The translations under genes were made by a program, and so were the position numbers. A stretch of 49,261 bases of DNA, taken from positions 1 to 49,261 of the forward strand of contig JBJEQN010000077.1 of NCBI GenBank assembly GCA_051881775.1, written 5' to 3'. Below are positions 41,031 to 49,213 of this stretch, piece by piece. Every line of letters begins with the position of its first letter. Position 1 is the first letter of the stretch. Source of the DNA: UMGS363 sp051881775. Its GTDB lineage: Bacteria; Bacillota; Clostridia; Oscillospirales; Ruminococcaceae. The notes under the pieces were generated by a model, which did no database searches, was not told the DNA's origin, and was given only the letters and a program-made list of their open reading frames with translations.

Positions 41031-41051
41031 TTACATACTATAAAAACAATT

Positions 41052-41097
41052 GGGCTGTTGCACGTTAATTAAAGAATTATAATATTACGGGCTGATA
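41052..41097 (+). repeat. GGGCTGTTGCACGTTAAT arm, single copy
   Basis: GGGCTGTTGCACGTTAATTAAAG..ATATTACGGGC matches the left arm of the element at 44295 (GGGATGTTGCACGTTGAT..ATTACGGGCGG) and the inverted right arm at 44404-44446. It forms the whole leader of the XRE gene. Confidence 0.65.
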
Positions 41098-41099
41098 TT

Positions 41100-41312
41100 A
41101 TGTATGAACGGATAAGAAATTTACGGGAAGATATGGACCTTACGCAAATGCAGGTGGCAGAGGTGCTTCATTGCAGCCAGCGGACTTACAGCTATTACGA
41201 ATCGGGAGGACACGACATTCCTACGGGTACACTTGTGATGCTTGCGGATTTTTATAATGTTTCAATAGATTATCTTCTGGGAAGAACTGACAAAAAAGAG
41301 GTCAACAGGTAG
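41100..41312 (+). CDS. XRE-family transcriptional regulator
   Basis: The 70-residue protein is a single helix-turn-helix domain of the Cro/C1 type: MYERIRNLREDMDLTQMQVAEVLHCSQRTYSYYESG, then MLADFYNVSIDYLLGRTD. It has no extra domain. No good ribosome-binding site precedes the ATG, and its leader is a palindromic-element arm, so expression may have been reshaped by an insertion. It stands alone; targets unknown. A more distant terminator-like hairpin is at 41401-41449. Confidence 0.88.
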   Translation: MYERIRNLREDMDLTQMQVAEVLHCSQRTYSYYESGGHDIPTGTLVMLADFYNVSIDYLLGRTDKKEVNR

Positions 41313-41400
41313 CGCTTTTGGGGGCGCAGAGAACAGTGTTCTTGTAAAATTTATTTTTCTTAAAGTATTAATTATCTCAAAATTACTTATAGTAAACTTA

Positions 41401-41449
41401 AAATCAAGCCTTAAATGTTAAAAATCAACATTGTGGGGCTTGATTTTTT
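41401..41449 (+). terminator. Terminator-like hairpin between the XRE and ECF genes
   Basis: AAATCAAGCC (41401-41410) pairs with GGCTTGATTT (41437-41446), with an inner pairing ATGTT/AACAT, followed by a T run. It is 90 bases after the XRE stop codon. Confidence 0.75.
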
Positions 41450-41607
41450 GCCTTGTTTTGTGAAAATATACAAAATTGAATTTTAAACGCAACAAAAAGC
41501 CGTTTTTTTGACACTATTTATATGACAGGTCTTTTAAGGGAGAAGATTTTGTGGTATAATGTTATTATTAATCAGTCGCCCTTGGGCGGATGAGAGGTGA
41601 TAACTGC

Positions 41608-42144
41608 TTGAAAAGCACGGACTTTGACAAGTGTGTGAAAAAAGCGAGGGAAGGCGATGCGGACGCATTCGCAGAGCTGTATTCCCTTGTATATAAAGAT
41701 TTGTACCGCATTGCTCTTATAAACCTTAATAATAATCAGCACGATGCTTCCGATGTGGTTAGCGACACTGTCCTGGAAGCGTATTCTTCCATAAAAAAGC
41801 TCAGAGATGAAGCAGCATTCAAAGCCTGGATAATAAAGATCCTTACTGCAAAGATAAAAAATAAGCAGAAGGAATATATAGAAAGAAATAATTTCAGGCA
41901 GGATCTGGATGAACTCGACAGTGTAGAACAAGAGAGATCCGAGGAGATAGATTATAACGGATTGGAAATAATGGAAGAGTTCGCAAAACTGGGAGAGGAA
42001 GACAGACTTGTTTTATCGTTAAGCGTTGTTTCCGGCTACAAAAGCGAAGAGATCGCAGGAATGCTCGGTATGTCTGCAAATACCGTCCGTTCTAAAGCGG
42101 CAAGAGCAAAGATAAAGCTGAAACAGATGCTTACGGAGCGCTGA
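41608..42144 (+). CDS. ECF-type RNA polymerase sigma factor
   Basis: The 178-residue protein has sigma region 2 (about 15-80: DADAFAELYSLVYKDLYRIAL, then ASDVVSDTVLEAYSSIKKL and AAFKAWIIKI) and region 4 (about 120-175: LGEEDRLVLSLSVVSGYKSEEIAGMLGMSANTVRSKAARAKIKL). It should direct RNA polymerase to a small set of promoters. I start at TTG 41608, as GAGAGGTGAT lies just before it; the ATG at 41590 is upstream of that site. The next gene, 20 bases on, encodes a membrane protein that likely acts as its anti-sigma factor or sensor. Confidence 0.92.
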   Translation: MKSTDFDKCVKKAREGDADAFAELYSLVYKDLYRIALINLNNNQHDASDVVSDTVLEAYSSIKKLRDEAAFKAWIIKILTAKIKNKQKEYIERNNFRQDLDELDSVEQERSEEIDYNGLEIMEEFAKLGEEDRLVLSLSVVSGYKSEEIAGMLGMSANTVRSKAARAKIKLKQMLTER

Positions 42145-42163
42145 TGGAAAGGAGGTTGGAATT

Positions 42164-44218
42164 ATGACATTCGACGAAAAACTTAATGAGCTTATAAGCG
42201 AGGTCGAGGTTCCCGATGAACTCTCACCTCAGAATATTGCGTTAATGCTCAAAGCTAAAAACGCTCAGTCCAAAATGGAAGCGGAACACAGAAATATAAA
42301 AGCCGCTCCTTCAATCGCTGCACAACGACGTATCATTATTACAAGGACTGCTGCCGCTGTTGCTGCCTGCGCAGTTTTTGCTACGGCCGCTATCGCATTC
42401 GGCAGGAATAACGACGACGTGGGACAGATAGAGGATCAGATAGATTATAATGCGGTCTCTCCCGAATCCTACGACGATCTGTATAACATATATACGGGAA
42501 TTTATCTCGGCGGAACTGCTCCCGAAGAAGAGGAACAGACAGGCACGGAAACTGCTCCTGCCTCCGGCGAAGATCCCGTTATTTCCGACGCAGAAGCTGC
42601 GCCGAGAGAAATGCTTTCCGAGCTTTCCGCATACGATTTTTCCGGCGCTGCAGACAGCAGGGTCTCCGAAGCGGATATTGTTAAATCCGACGGAACGAAC
42701 CTCTACTGTATCGCAGAAGGAAAACTTTACATTGTTTCTCTTGAAACTATGGAGGTCGTTGCAGAAGTCGAAAACGACCTTAATCCTCCCGTTGAGCTTT
42801 ATATCGAGGGAGATACGCTCATTCTTGTATCGAAGGAAAACGAGGAAGTCCTTGTAGTAGACAGCTCCGAAGCTGCCAAGGATGCCCTCGGTCCGCAGTC
42901 AGACTCTTCTCAGACGGCGCCCGATGTTCCAGCAGAGGCAGCCGGCACTCACTCAAATGCGGACAGCAGCTCATATTCCGGCTCCGAAGCGGGAAAGGTA
43001 AACCGCACCAACGTTGTTGTTGATTTTTATGACATCAGCGACAAGGCAAACCCTGTGCGCACCGCTTCCTACAAGCAGAACGGCAGATATACGTCTTCAA
43101 AGATAGTCGGCGAAGTGCTTTACACCGTAACGGGTTATTCCGATTACAGGACGGCGCCCCTCGACAAGGAAGCCGATCTCGACAGCTATGTTCCCGCATA
43201 CTTTATCAACGGAAACAAGCATTATGTTGCGGCGGAGGACATTACTGTTCCTTCCAACGCCAACAGCACGGACTACACGGTAGTTTCCGCCATAGATCTC
43301 GGTTCGCTTTCTGAACTTAACGCCACCGTCAAGGCTGTTCTCGGCAGCAGCAGAAATGTTTACTGCTCCGCAGACACCCTTTATATAGTAGGCGTGGGCA
43401 AGAGCAAGGATAATTCCGATTACAGCATCGTTACCAGCTTTGACCTTTCCGATGAAAGCGGCATAAGCTACAAAGCCAGCGGTTCAATTGCCGGCAAGGT
43501 GATAGGACGCTGCAGCATGAACGAGTATAACGGACTTTTCCGCATTGCTTCGGAAACCACCGATGAAAACGGCACAGCTTCCGTTTCACTTTACGTCCTT
43601 GATGAAACTCTCACGGCGGTAAACAGCGCCGGACAGCTTCTTTCGGGCGAAAAGGTATCCGCTGTGCGATTTGAGGAGAATTATGCAAGCCTTTACACAG
43701 ACAGCAGCGAGCCTGCGCTTGTGATTGACCTTGCAAGCGATCCTCCGGTACAGGCACAGTCACTTGCAGGCGCATCCGCTTATCTTTACAGCTACTCGGA
43801 AGACAAACTTCTGGGTCTTGGCGTTAAGGAGGACGGCTCTGCTCTTACTTTGACCATGTACAGCGCAGAAAACGGTCTTATGTACCACACGGTCAGCTTT
43901 GCCGAGGGTCTTGACAATATAGACTCAAAGGCTCTTACAGACAGACGTGCGATACTTATTGACCCCGAGGACGGTATTATAGGCGTTCCCGTTTACAGCC
44001 ACACGGAATTCGGCACGAAAAATCAGTATTGTGTTTTTGAATATAACGAAGAAAACGGCTTTATCTTAAAGGGCACTATTGAATACAACGATCTTGACGA
44101 TGAAAAGGTTTTTGAAAGAGCTTCCGCAGAAAACGGTATGCTTTACATTTCAGGCGGTTCAAGAGTTGTATCTGTTCAGCTCAGCGATTTAAAGGTCGTA
44201 AATGTAATTGAATTCTGA
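42164..44218 (+). CDS. Membrane-anchored beta-propeller protein, probable partner of the ECF sigma factor
   Basis: The 684-residue protein has a short N-terminal cytoplasmic part (1-56), one membrane segment (about 57-79), an acidic linker, and a large outside domain with the start SEADIVKSDGTNLYCIAEGKLYIVS typical of the 'beta propeller' family (PF09826). The repeats of the propeller follow to the end (LIVSKENEEVLVVD and similar strands). It lacks a recognised zinc-type anti-sigma motif, but gene order (20 bases from an ECF sigma gene) and topology fit a sensor/anti-sigma role. GGAAAGGAGG precedes the ATG. Confidence 0.82.
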   Translation: MTFDEKLNELISEVEVPDELSPQNIALMLKAKNAQSKMEAEHRNIKAAPSIAAQRRIIITRTAAAVAACAVFATAAIAFGRNNDDVGQIEDQIDYNAVSPESYDDLYNIYTGIYLGGTAPEEEEQTGTETAPASGEDPVISDAEAAPREMLSELSAYDFSGAADSRVSEADIVKSDGTNLYCIAEGKLYIVSLETMEVVAEVENDLNPPVELYIEGDTLILVSKENEEVLVVDSSEAAKDALGPQSDSSQTAPDVPAEAAGTHSNADSSSYSGSEAGKVNRTNVVVDFYDISDKANPVRTASYKQNGRYTSSKIVGEVLYTVTGYSDYRTAPLDKEADLDSYVPAYFINGNKHYVAAEDITVPSNANSTDYTVVSAIDLGSLSELNATVKAVLGSSRNVYCSADTLYIVGVGKSKDNSDYSIVTSFDLSDESGISYKASGSIAGKVIGRCSMNEYNGLFRIASETTDENGTASVSLYVLDETLTAVNSAGQLLSGEKVSAVRFEENYASLYTDSSEPALVIDLASDPPVQAQSLAGASAYLYSYSEDKLLGLGVKEDGSALTLTMYSAENGLMYHTVSFAEGLDNIDSKALTDRRAILIDPEDGIIGVPVYSHTEFGTKNQYCVFEYNEENGFILKGTIEYNDLDDEKVFERASAENGMLYISGGSRVVSVQLSDLKVVNVIEF

Positions 44219-44238
44219 CATTCATAAATATTAAAAAG

Positions 44239-44276
44239 TACGCTGTTCCGCAGATTTAACGGGACAGCGTATTTTT
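44239..44276 (+). terminator. Intrinsic terminator of the sigma/propeller operon
   Basis: TACGCTGTTCC (44239-44249) pairs with GGGACAGCGTA (44261-44271), then TTTTT. Confidence 0.85.
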
Positions 44277-44294
44277 GTTTGATGTAATTTTGTA

Positions 44295-44446
44295 GGGGGA
44301 TGTTGCACGTTGATAAAAAATAATAAAATTACGGGCGGATAATATCCGCCCCTACATTAAACTGCGTATTTTAAGCGCATTTATCTTGTAGGGGCGGCTA
44401 TCAGCCGCCCGTTTTTGTAATAATTCTATTAACGTGCAATAGCCCC
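44295..44446. repeat. Cloverleaf-like palindromic element C
   Basis: The ends GGGATGTTGCACGTTGAT..ACGGGCGG (44299-44338) and, inverted, GGGGCTATTGCACGTTAAT..ACGGGCGG (44446-44404) pair as outer arms (TTGCACGTT/AACGTGCAA). Inside are the hairpins GGGCGGATAATATCCGCCC (44333-44351), TGCGTATTTTAAGCGCA (about 44363-44379) and GGGCGGCTATCAGCCGCCC (44392-44410). The plan, an outer stem with three inner hairpins and the end sequence CTATTGCA, is shared with elements A and B at 128-294. Confidence 0.75.
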
Positions 44447-44506
44447 GATTTGTTTATACGGAATATTAAGGTAAAACGGACATTATTCCGAATTAAATTT
44501 GTTGTG

Positions 44507-44551
44507 TCGGATAAAAATACACTTCGCTTTGCTCAGTATATTTTTATCCGA
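44507..44551. repeat. TCGGATAAAAATA hairpin, copy 2
   Basis: TCGGATAAAAATAC pairs with GTATATTTTTATCCGA. It is the inverted counterpart of 31147-31191. Confidence 0.75.
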
Positions 44552-44580
44552 GGGTGACTTTTATTTTGTAGGATAGAAAT

Positions 44581-44805
44581 GGCGCAATTCACATAGTCGG
44601 CTTCACGAGTTTTGTGTCATATGACACTTTACTCGGTTCCGATTTTTTATGTGAATTGCGCCTTGTGGTTTGTTACTTTTGTTTGTTTTGGCTGTTACAT
44701 TGTGTTATGCCCAACTTTAGGGGATTTCGCTCCTGCGGGAGCGACCAAAGGGCTTTGCCCTCTGGACACCCACCACCCTTTGAAAAGCGTGGACGTAAAC
44801 TTTAT
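44581..44805 (+). repeat. GCGCAATTCACAT repeat, copy 3, with composite module
   Basis: GGCGCAATTCACAT (44581-44594) pairs with ATGTGAATTGCGCC (44649-44662). Then follow GTTTGTTACTTT, CGCTCCTGCGGGAGCG (about 44728-44743), AAAGGGCTTTGCCCT, CCACCCTTTGAAAAGCG and GGACGTAAACTTTA. The order matches 31435-31735. It ends about 30 bases before the end of the putP gene and could end its transcript. Confidence 0.75.
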
Positions 44806-44834
44806 TCTGATTGTGCAACGCACCTGCTTAAAGC

Positions 44835-46373
44835 TTAATCCGCTTTCTTTGCTTCATCAAAAAGCGCTTTGACCTCGTCCGAAGGCTCCTTATCCATAAG
44901 AGATACAACAATGGTAAGAATTATCGAAACTGCAAAGCCGGGGATAATGGAATAGAGGTGACCGCTCCAATGGAGGAGGTATTCCCAGATTATTACGGTG
45001 CCTGCGCCGCCGATAATGCCTGCAACGGTGCCTTTAAGAGTAAGGCGCTTCCAGTAAAGCGAAAGGATTATCGCAGGTCCGAAGGCTGCGCCGAAGCCTG
45101 CCCATGCGTTTGATACGATACCCATTATGGAATCCTTGGGGTCAAGGGCAAGAATGCAGGCAATAACGGAGATGAGCATTACCGTGCCTCTGCTTATCCA
45201 CATAAGCTTCTTTTCCGAAGCCTCTTTCTTGACGATGACCTTGTAAAAGTCGTTTACCACCGCAGAAGCCGTTACAAGAAGCTGGCTGTCGGCGGTACTC
45301 ATTATAGACGCAAGCACTGCGGAAAGGAATATACCTGCTATTGCCGATGGGAACAACTCTCTTGCTACTGTGATAAAGATAAGTTCCTGTTCTGCCGAAG
45401 TTTTAAGAATTTCCGGTTCTGGCGTCAGGTGGTCAAGGTAAATACGACCCAGTATACCGATAAGAACGGCTGCACCAAGGGAGATTATTACCCATACAAT
45501 AGCGATTATCGCAGACTTCTTTACGCTCTTTGCGTCCTTTATAGCCATAAAGCGTACAAGGATATGAGGCATTCCGAAGTAGCCCAGCGCCCACGCAAGG
45601 TCGCTTATTATAGAATTGAAGGAGCGTCCGCTGACCATTGAAGCAAAGCCGGGAGCGTATTCGCCCTCTGCAACCATCTTCTGTGTGTTTGCGATCATAT
45701 CGAAGCTGAAATTTTCCGTTGAGGATATAAGTGCAATGGGGAGCGCAACTATCGCCATTACCATAAGCAGACCTTGAATAAAGTCCGTCCACGCAACTGC
45801 GCTGAAGCCGCCCATAAAGGTATAGATAATGATAATAAGCGCAGAAATGATAACAGCAGCTTTTGTATATGTTGTGTTTGTGCTGTCAATTTTGAAAACC
45901 ACTTGAAAAAGCTTTCCGCCGGAAACAAAAGCCGAAGTTGTGTACACAAGGAAGAAGATGAATATTACGACTGCGCACACAAGACGTACTATAGGGCTGT
46001 CCGCTTTAAAACGGTTCTGGAGGTACTGAGGGATAGTGATGGAATCCCCTGCTTTTTCGGTAAACTTACGGAGAGGCTTGGCAACGAACGCCCAGTTAAG
46101 GATAGTGCCTATTGCAAGACCGATAGCTATCCAGTAGTTGCCCATACCCGTTGCATAAGCTGCGCCGGGAAGACCCATAAGCAGCCAGCCGCTCATGTCG
46201 GAAGCCTGTGCGGACATAGCCGTTACCCAGCTGTTGAGCTGTCTGCCTGCAAGGAAGTAGTCACTCATTTTTTTGCTTTTGTTGCTGAAATAGAAGCCGA
46301 TAGCCAGCATAAGTGCAAGATATATCACAAAGGATATAAGCACCGGAACATCGGCGTTTTTAAAAAACCCCAT
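44835..46373 (-). CDS. putP: Sodium/proline symporter PutP
   Basis: The 512-residue protein has about 13 membrane segments and the sodium-solute symporter signature: SDYFLAGRQLNSWVTAMSAQASDMSGWLLMGLPG at residues 37-70, GGFSAVAWTDFIQG, and STADSQLLVTASAVVNDFY. It imports proline with sodium at the cytoplasmic membrane. It has its own transcript; a TATAAT about 30 bases upstream on the minus strand is the likely -10 box. AAAGG precedes the start. Confidence 0.94.
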   Translation of the reverse strand: MGFFKNADVPVLISFVIYLALMLAIGFYFSNKSKKMSDYFLAGRQLNSWVTAMSAQASDMSGWLLMGLPGAAYATGMGNYWIAIGLAIGTILNWAFVAKPLRKFTEKAGDSITIPQYLQNRFKADSPIVRLVCAVVIFIFFLVYTTSAFVSGGKLFQVVFKIDSTNTTYTKAAVIISALIIIIYTFMGGFSAVAWTDFIQGLLMVMAIVALPIALISSTENFSFDMIANTQKMVAEGEYAPGFASMVSGRSFNSIISDLAWALGYFGMPHILVRFMAIKDAKSVKKSAIIAIVWVIISLGAAVLIGILGRIYLDHLTPEPEILKTSAEQELIFITVARELFPSAIAGIFLSAVLASIMSTADSQLLVTASAVVNDFYKVIVKKEASEKKLMWISRGTVMLISVIACILALDPKDSIMGIVSNAWAGFGAAFGPAIILSLYWKRLTLKGTVAGIIGGAGTVIIWEYLLHWSGHLYSIIPGFAVSIILTIVVSLMDKEPSDEVKALFDEAKKAD

Positions 46374-46531
46374 TTTCTTACGACCTTTCTTTAAAAAAAT
46401 ATATAATTTTATTATACTATTTTTAACCTGCCTATGTATTAATAAAAAGTGAATAAACGAATATTTTGTGAATAATATGCAGTTTGGGCATTGGTTTTAT
46501 TCATTCTTTGGAGGATAATTATAAGCAAATA

Positions 46532-46577
46532 TAAAAAACGGACTGAAAGCTGCGGAATTATCCGTGTTTCAGTCCGT
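46532..46577 (-). terminator. Intrinsic terminator after rsmE
   Basis: On the minus strand ACGGACTGAAA (46577-46567) pairs with TTTCAGTCCGT (46548-46538), followed by six T residues. It lies just after the rsmE stop. Confidence 0.9.
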
Positions 46578-46581
46578 AGTA

Positions 46582-47301
46582 TTACATATTTCCCGTCAGA
46601 TTCATTATGACAGCCGAGACAGCAACGGGGCAGGTCTCGCAGCGGAGTATTCTTTCTCCCAGCCACACAGGCACCGCTCCCGAATCCGCCGCTCTTTCCG
46701 CTTCGCTTCGGTCAAAGCCGCCCTCCGAGCCTATCATAACGCCTATGCTCTTATACTCGGGCAGCCCAAGCTCCGAAAGCCGCTTTCCGCCGTTTTCGTA
46801 GCAGATGAGCCGCATCTCACAGCTTTTCATATCCTCAAGTGCCTGTTCAAAGGTCATAAGGGGCGCCACCTCGGGAATTATTCCACGCCCCGACTGCTTT
46901 GCCGCCTCTTCGGAAATTTTGCGGAAGCGCTCCAGCTTCTTGGCGAAGTCCTTTCCGTCCGGTCTTGAAACGCAGCGCTTTGAAAGGAAGGGCACTATCC
47001 TTGCCGCTCCAAGCTCCACCGTTTTCTGTATTATCTGTTCAAACTTATCCTGCTTTGGGAACGCCTGATAGAGTGTAAGGGAAACGCTCGGCTCGCACTT
47101 TGACGGCTCTGCTTTGTCTATGCGGCAGGTAACGGTGTCCTCCGACATTTCCGTTATGGTGCAGAAATAGTCCGTTCCCATACGGCAGAAGGTTATGCTG
47201 TCTCCCTTTTTCATTCTCAGGGAATAGCCTATGTGTCTTGCGTCGCCGCCTGTGACGGTAATGTATTCCGACGGCTCGGTATCAATAAAAAATCTCGGCA
47301 T
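46582..47301 (-). CDS. rsmE: 16S rRNA m3U1498 methyltransferase RsmE
   Basis: The 239-residue SPOUT methyltransferase has the N-terminal PUA-like part (PRFFIDT and DARHIGYSLRMKKGD) and the C-terminal knot with QAFPKQDKFEQIIQKTVELG, GVMIGSEGGFDRSE and LGERILRCETCPVAV. It methylates U1498 of 16S rRNA. It follows a membrane GGDEF gene after 12 bases, probably in one transcript. Confidence 0.96.
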   Translation of the reverse strand: MPRFFIDTEPSEYITVTGGDARHIGYSLRMKKGDSITFCRMGTDYFCTITEMSEDTVTCRIDKAEPSKCEPSVSLTLYQAFPKQDKFEQIIQKTVELGAARIVPFLSKRCVSRPDGKDFAKKLERFRKISEEAAKQSGRGIIPEVAPLMTFEQALEDMKSCEMRLICYENGGKRLSELGLPEYKSIGVMIGSEGGFDRSEAERAADSGAVPVWLGERILRCETCPVAVSAVIMNLTGNM

Positions 47302-47313
47302 AGCTGCTCCTTA

Positions 47314-48393
47314 TTATTTTACAACGCAGTTTTTTCCGCTGTTTTTTCCTTCGTACAGCTTTTTGTCCGCAGCGGTGATAACGCTGTCCATTGTTGACGT
47401 TGATGTAAATTCCGAAACACCAAGGGTAAGGGTCACGCTTATGTCCTTGCCGTCAAAGGAAAGGCGGCGGCTCTCAACGGCAGCCCTTATTTTCTCGGCA
47501 ATGTCCGCAGCTTCGTCAAGAGGACGGCAGGAAAGCATAAGGAACTCCTCTCCTCCCCAGCGGCAGACCGTGTCCTCTTCCGGCAGACAGCCTGCGACTA
47601 TTTCCGAGACCATTTTCAGCACCTCGTCGCCGCAGTCGTGACCGTAGGTGTCGTTCACGCCCTTAAAATTGTCAATGTCGCTCATAATAACGGAAAAGGT
47701 GATGTTGTCCTTCACCGCCGAGCTTAAAATAGCGTTCATTTTGCGGCGGTTGTAAAGTCCGGTAAGTGCGTCAACGCTGGCAAGACTGTCCAGTTTTTGG
47801 TTGTTTTTCTCAAGGTCGATCTGTGCTATCATTATTTCTGCCGCAAATATATATGAATATATAATAAGCAGCGCACAGGTACACAGCACGTTGAAGATAT
47901 ATACCGCACGCACAAAGCCCTCGCTTTTCACGGCATACACGGGTTCAAAATAATATGAATATTCCCTGCATATGACAAGTGTGGCAAAGCTGAGAACTCC
48001 GAAGCACACGGCTGTGCGTATGCCCTTTACCGTATCGTCAAGTGCGAAAGCCAAATCAAAGCCTATAGGTATTATGGCTATAAGATACATTGAAAATCCG
48101 AAATCCCATCCTGCCGCATATACTGCAAGGACAGAATGGAGCATTACCTCTAGGCAGGTATAAAGATAGACCGTCATAAGAGAGTTTTTCTTAACAGGCT
48201 TCAGGCAGAGAAAATATCCTGTTACGCTGAAGATGTTATAGACCGCCATGGGTACCGAACCTATATATATAAATATAAATACCAGAACAACGTGCACAAG
48301 CGCAATGGAAACCGTAAGCAGGCTGTACTTCTGCACATCGCTGAACTTTACCGTGCCGTTAAGAATTCCTTTAAAGCCGGAAAACAAATTCAA
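47314..48393 (-). CDS. Membrane GGDEF diguanylate cyclase
   Basis: The 359-residue protein has about six membrane segments (about 25-200) and a C-terminal GGDEF domain with SVDALTGLYNRRKMN, SDIDNFKGVNDTYGHDCGDEVL and an active site RWGGEEF (the GGEEF variant), so it should make cyclic di-GMP. The inhibitory site is not intact (PEED in place of RxxD). I start at TTG 48393, where GGAGGT lies seven bases before; the GTG at 48402 overlaps that site. It leads rsmE and has a strong promoter. Confidence 0.92.
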   Translation of the reverse strand: MNLFSGFKGILNGTVKFSDVQKYSLLTVSIALVHVVLVFIFIYIGSVPMAVYNIFSVTGYFLCLKPVKKNSLMTVYLYTCLEVMLHSVLAVYAAGWDFGFSMYLIAIIPIGFDLAFALDDTVKGIRTAVCFGVLSFATLVICREYSYYFEPVYAVKSEGFVRAVYIFNVLCTCALLIIYSYIFAAEIMIAQIDLEKNNQKLDSLASVDALTGLYNRRKMNAILSSAVKDNITFSVIMSDIDNFKGVNDTYGHDCGDEVLKMVSEIVAGCLPEEDTVCRWGGEEFLMLSCRPLDEAADIAEKIRAAVESRRLSFDGKDISVTLTLGVSEFTSTSTMDSVITAADKKLYEGKNSGKNCVVK

Positions 48394-48461
48394 ATGATAC
48401 ACCTCCGAAATGTGATGCGCTTCCCGTATGACAGGCTGTTATGCGGAAAGCCCTATTAATT

Positions 48462-48490
48462 ATTATAATCTTATTTCGTTTTGTTGTCAA
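48462..48490 (-). promoter_or_regulatory. Consensus SigA promoter for the GGDEF-rsmE operon
   Basis: On the minus strand TTGACA (48490-48485), a 17-base spacer and TATAAT (48467-48462): a perfect match to both hexamers. It lies about 70 bases before the start codon. Confidence 0.85.
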
Positions 48491-48660
48491 TCAATTTGAG
48501 GAATAATGTAAAATCCGGTCGAAAGCCTGTCCTTTAGGCTGTTTTTGATAAAATGTCCGAAAAACTTGCTGCCTTTACGCTTTTTAAACTTCACATTTCC
48601 CATACGGCGGTACGCTATTTTTTAATTTTATTTTAATTTTTATATTTTTTTCAAAAAAAC

Positions 48661-48689
48661 AAGACAAATCATAAAAAATATGTTATAAT
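48661..48689 (+). promoter_or_regulatory. SigA-type promoter for the Nudix gene
   Basis: AAGACA (48661-48666), a 17-base spacer and TATAAT (48684-48689), preceded by a T-rich tract. It gives a leader of about 60 bases before the Nudix gene. Confidence 0.6.
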
Positions 48690-48755
48690 TATACCAATCT
48701 ATATTATTTTAGGGCGCTTTGTACTGTCCGGCGTCCGGAAAGGAAACGACAGCCT

Positions 48756-49163
48756 ATGATGCATGAAAAATCCTGCGGTGCCATAGTTTACCGAAAGCAT
48801 CACGGGAATATCGAAATATTGCTGATAAAGCACGTTAACAGCGGACACTGGTCTTTTCCCAAGGGTCACGTTGAGGACGGCGAGACTGAGGTCGAAACAG
48901 CTTTGCGTGAAATAAAGGAAGAAACCGGGCTTGACGTTATTATTGACCCAACCTTCCGTGAGACCGTCACCTATTTCCCCCGAAAGGACACACAAAAGGT
49001 AGTGGTCTATTTCATTGCAAAGGCTAAAAATTTCGATTATGTTCCGCAGGAAGAAGAAATTGCAGATATAAAGTGGGTAGATGTTGGTTATGCAACGTCG
49101 GTCCTTACTTATGAGAACGATAAATCTATCGTTAATAAGGCAAAAAAGGTTATAAAGGACTGA
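48756..49163 (+). CDS. Nudix hydrolase
   Basis: The 135-residue protein has a full Nudix box (GHVEDGETEVETALREIKEE then TGLDV) at about residues 38-63, with the REIKEE metal-binding glutamates. The N-terminus (SCGAIVYRKHHGNIEILLIKH) and the WSFPKGH segment are like those of diadenosine-polyphosphate hydrolases. It hydrolyses a nucleoside diphosphate derivative in the cytoplasm. GGAAAGGAAAC precedes the ATG. It has its own promoter and terminator. Confidence 0.93.
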   Translation: MMHEKSCGAIVYRKHHGNIEILLIKHVNSGHWSFPKGHVEDGETEVETALREIKEETGLDVIIDPTFRETVTYFPRKDTQKVVVYFIAKAKNFDYVPQEEEIADIKWVDVGYATSVLTYENDKSIVNKAKKVIKD

Positions 49164-49171
49164 CAAACGCA

Positions 49172-49211
49172 CCGCCGCAGGCTTCAGGGAAAGGTCTGCG
49201 GCGGATTTTTT
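49172..49211 (+). terminator. Intrinsic terminator of the Nudix gene
   Basis: CCGCCGCAG (49172-49180) pairs with CTGCGGCGG (49196-49204), then ATTTTTT. Bases right after it look like the start of a group II intron. Confidence 0.9.
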
Positions 49212-49213
49212 GG

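Noticed and set aside
40893..41050. Possible CRISPR array, because of repeated GGAATTCGGAAT units
   Set aside because: The units are short, adjacent and of uneven spacing, there are no equal-sized spacers, and no cas genes are near.
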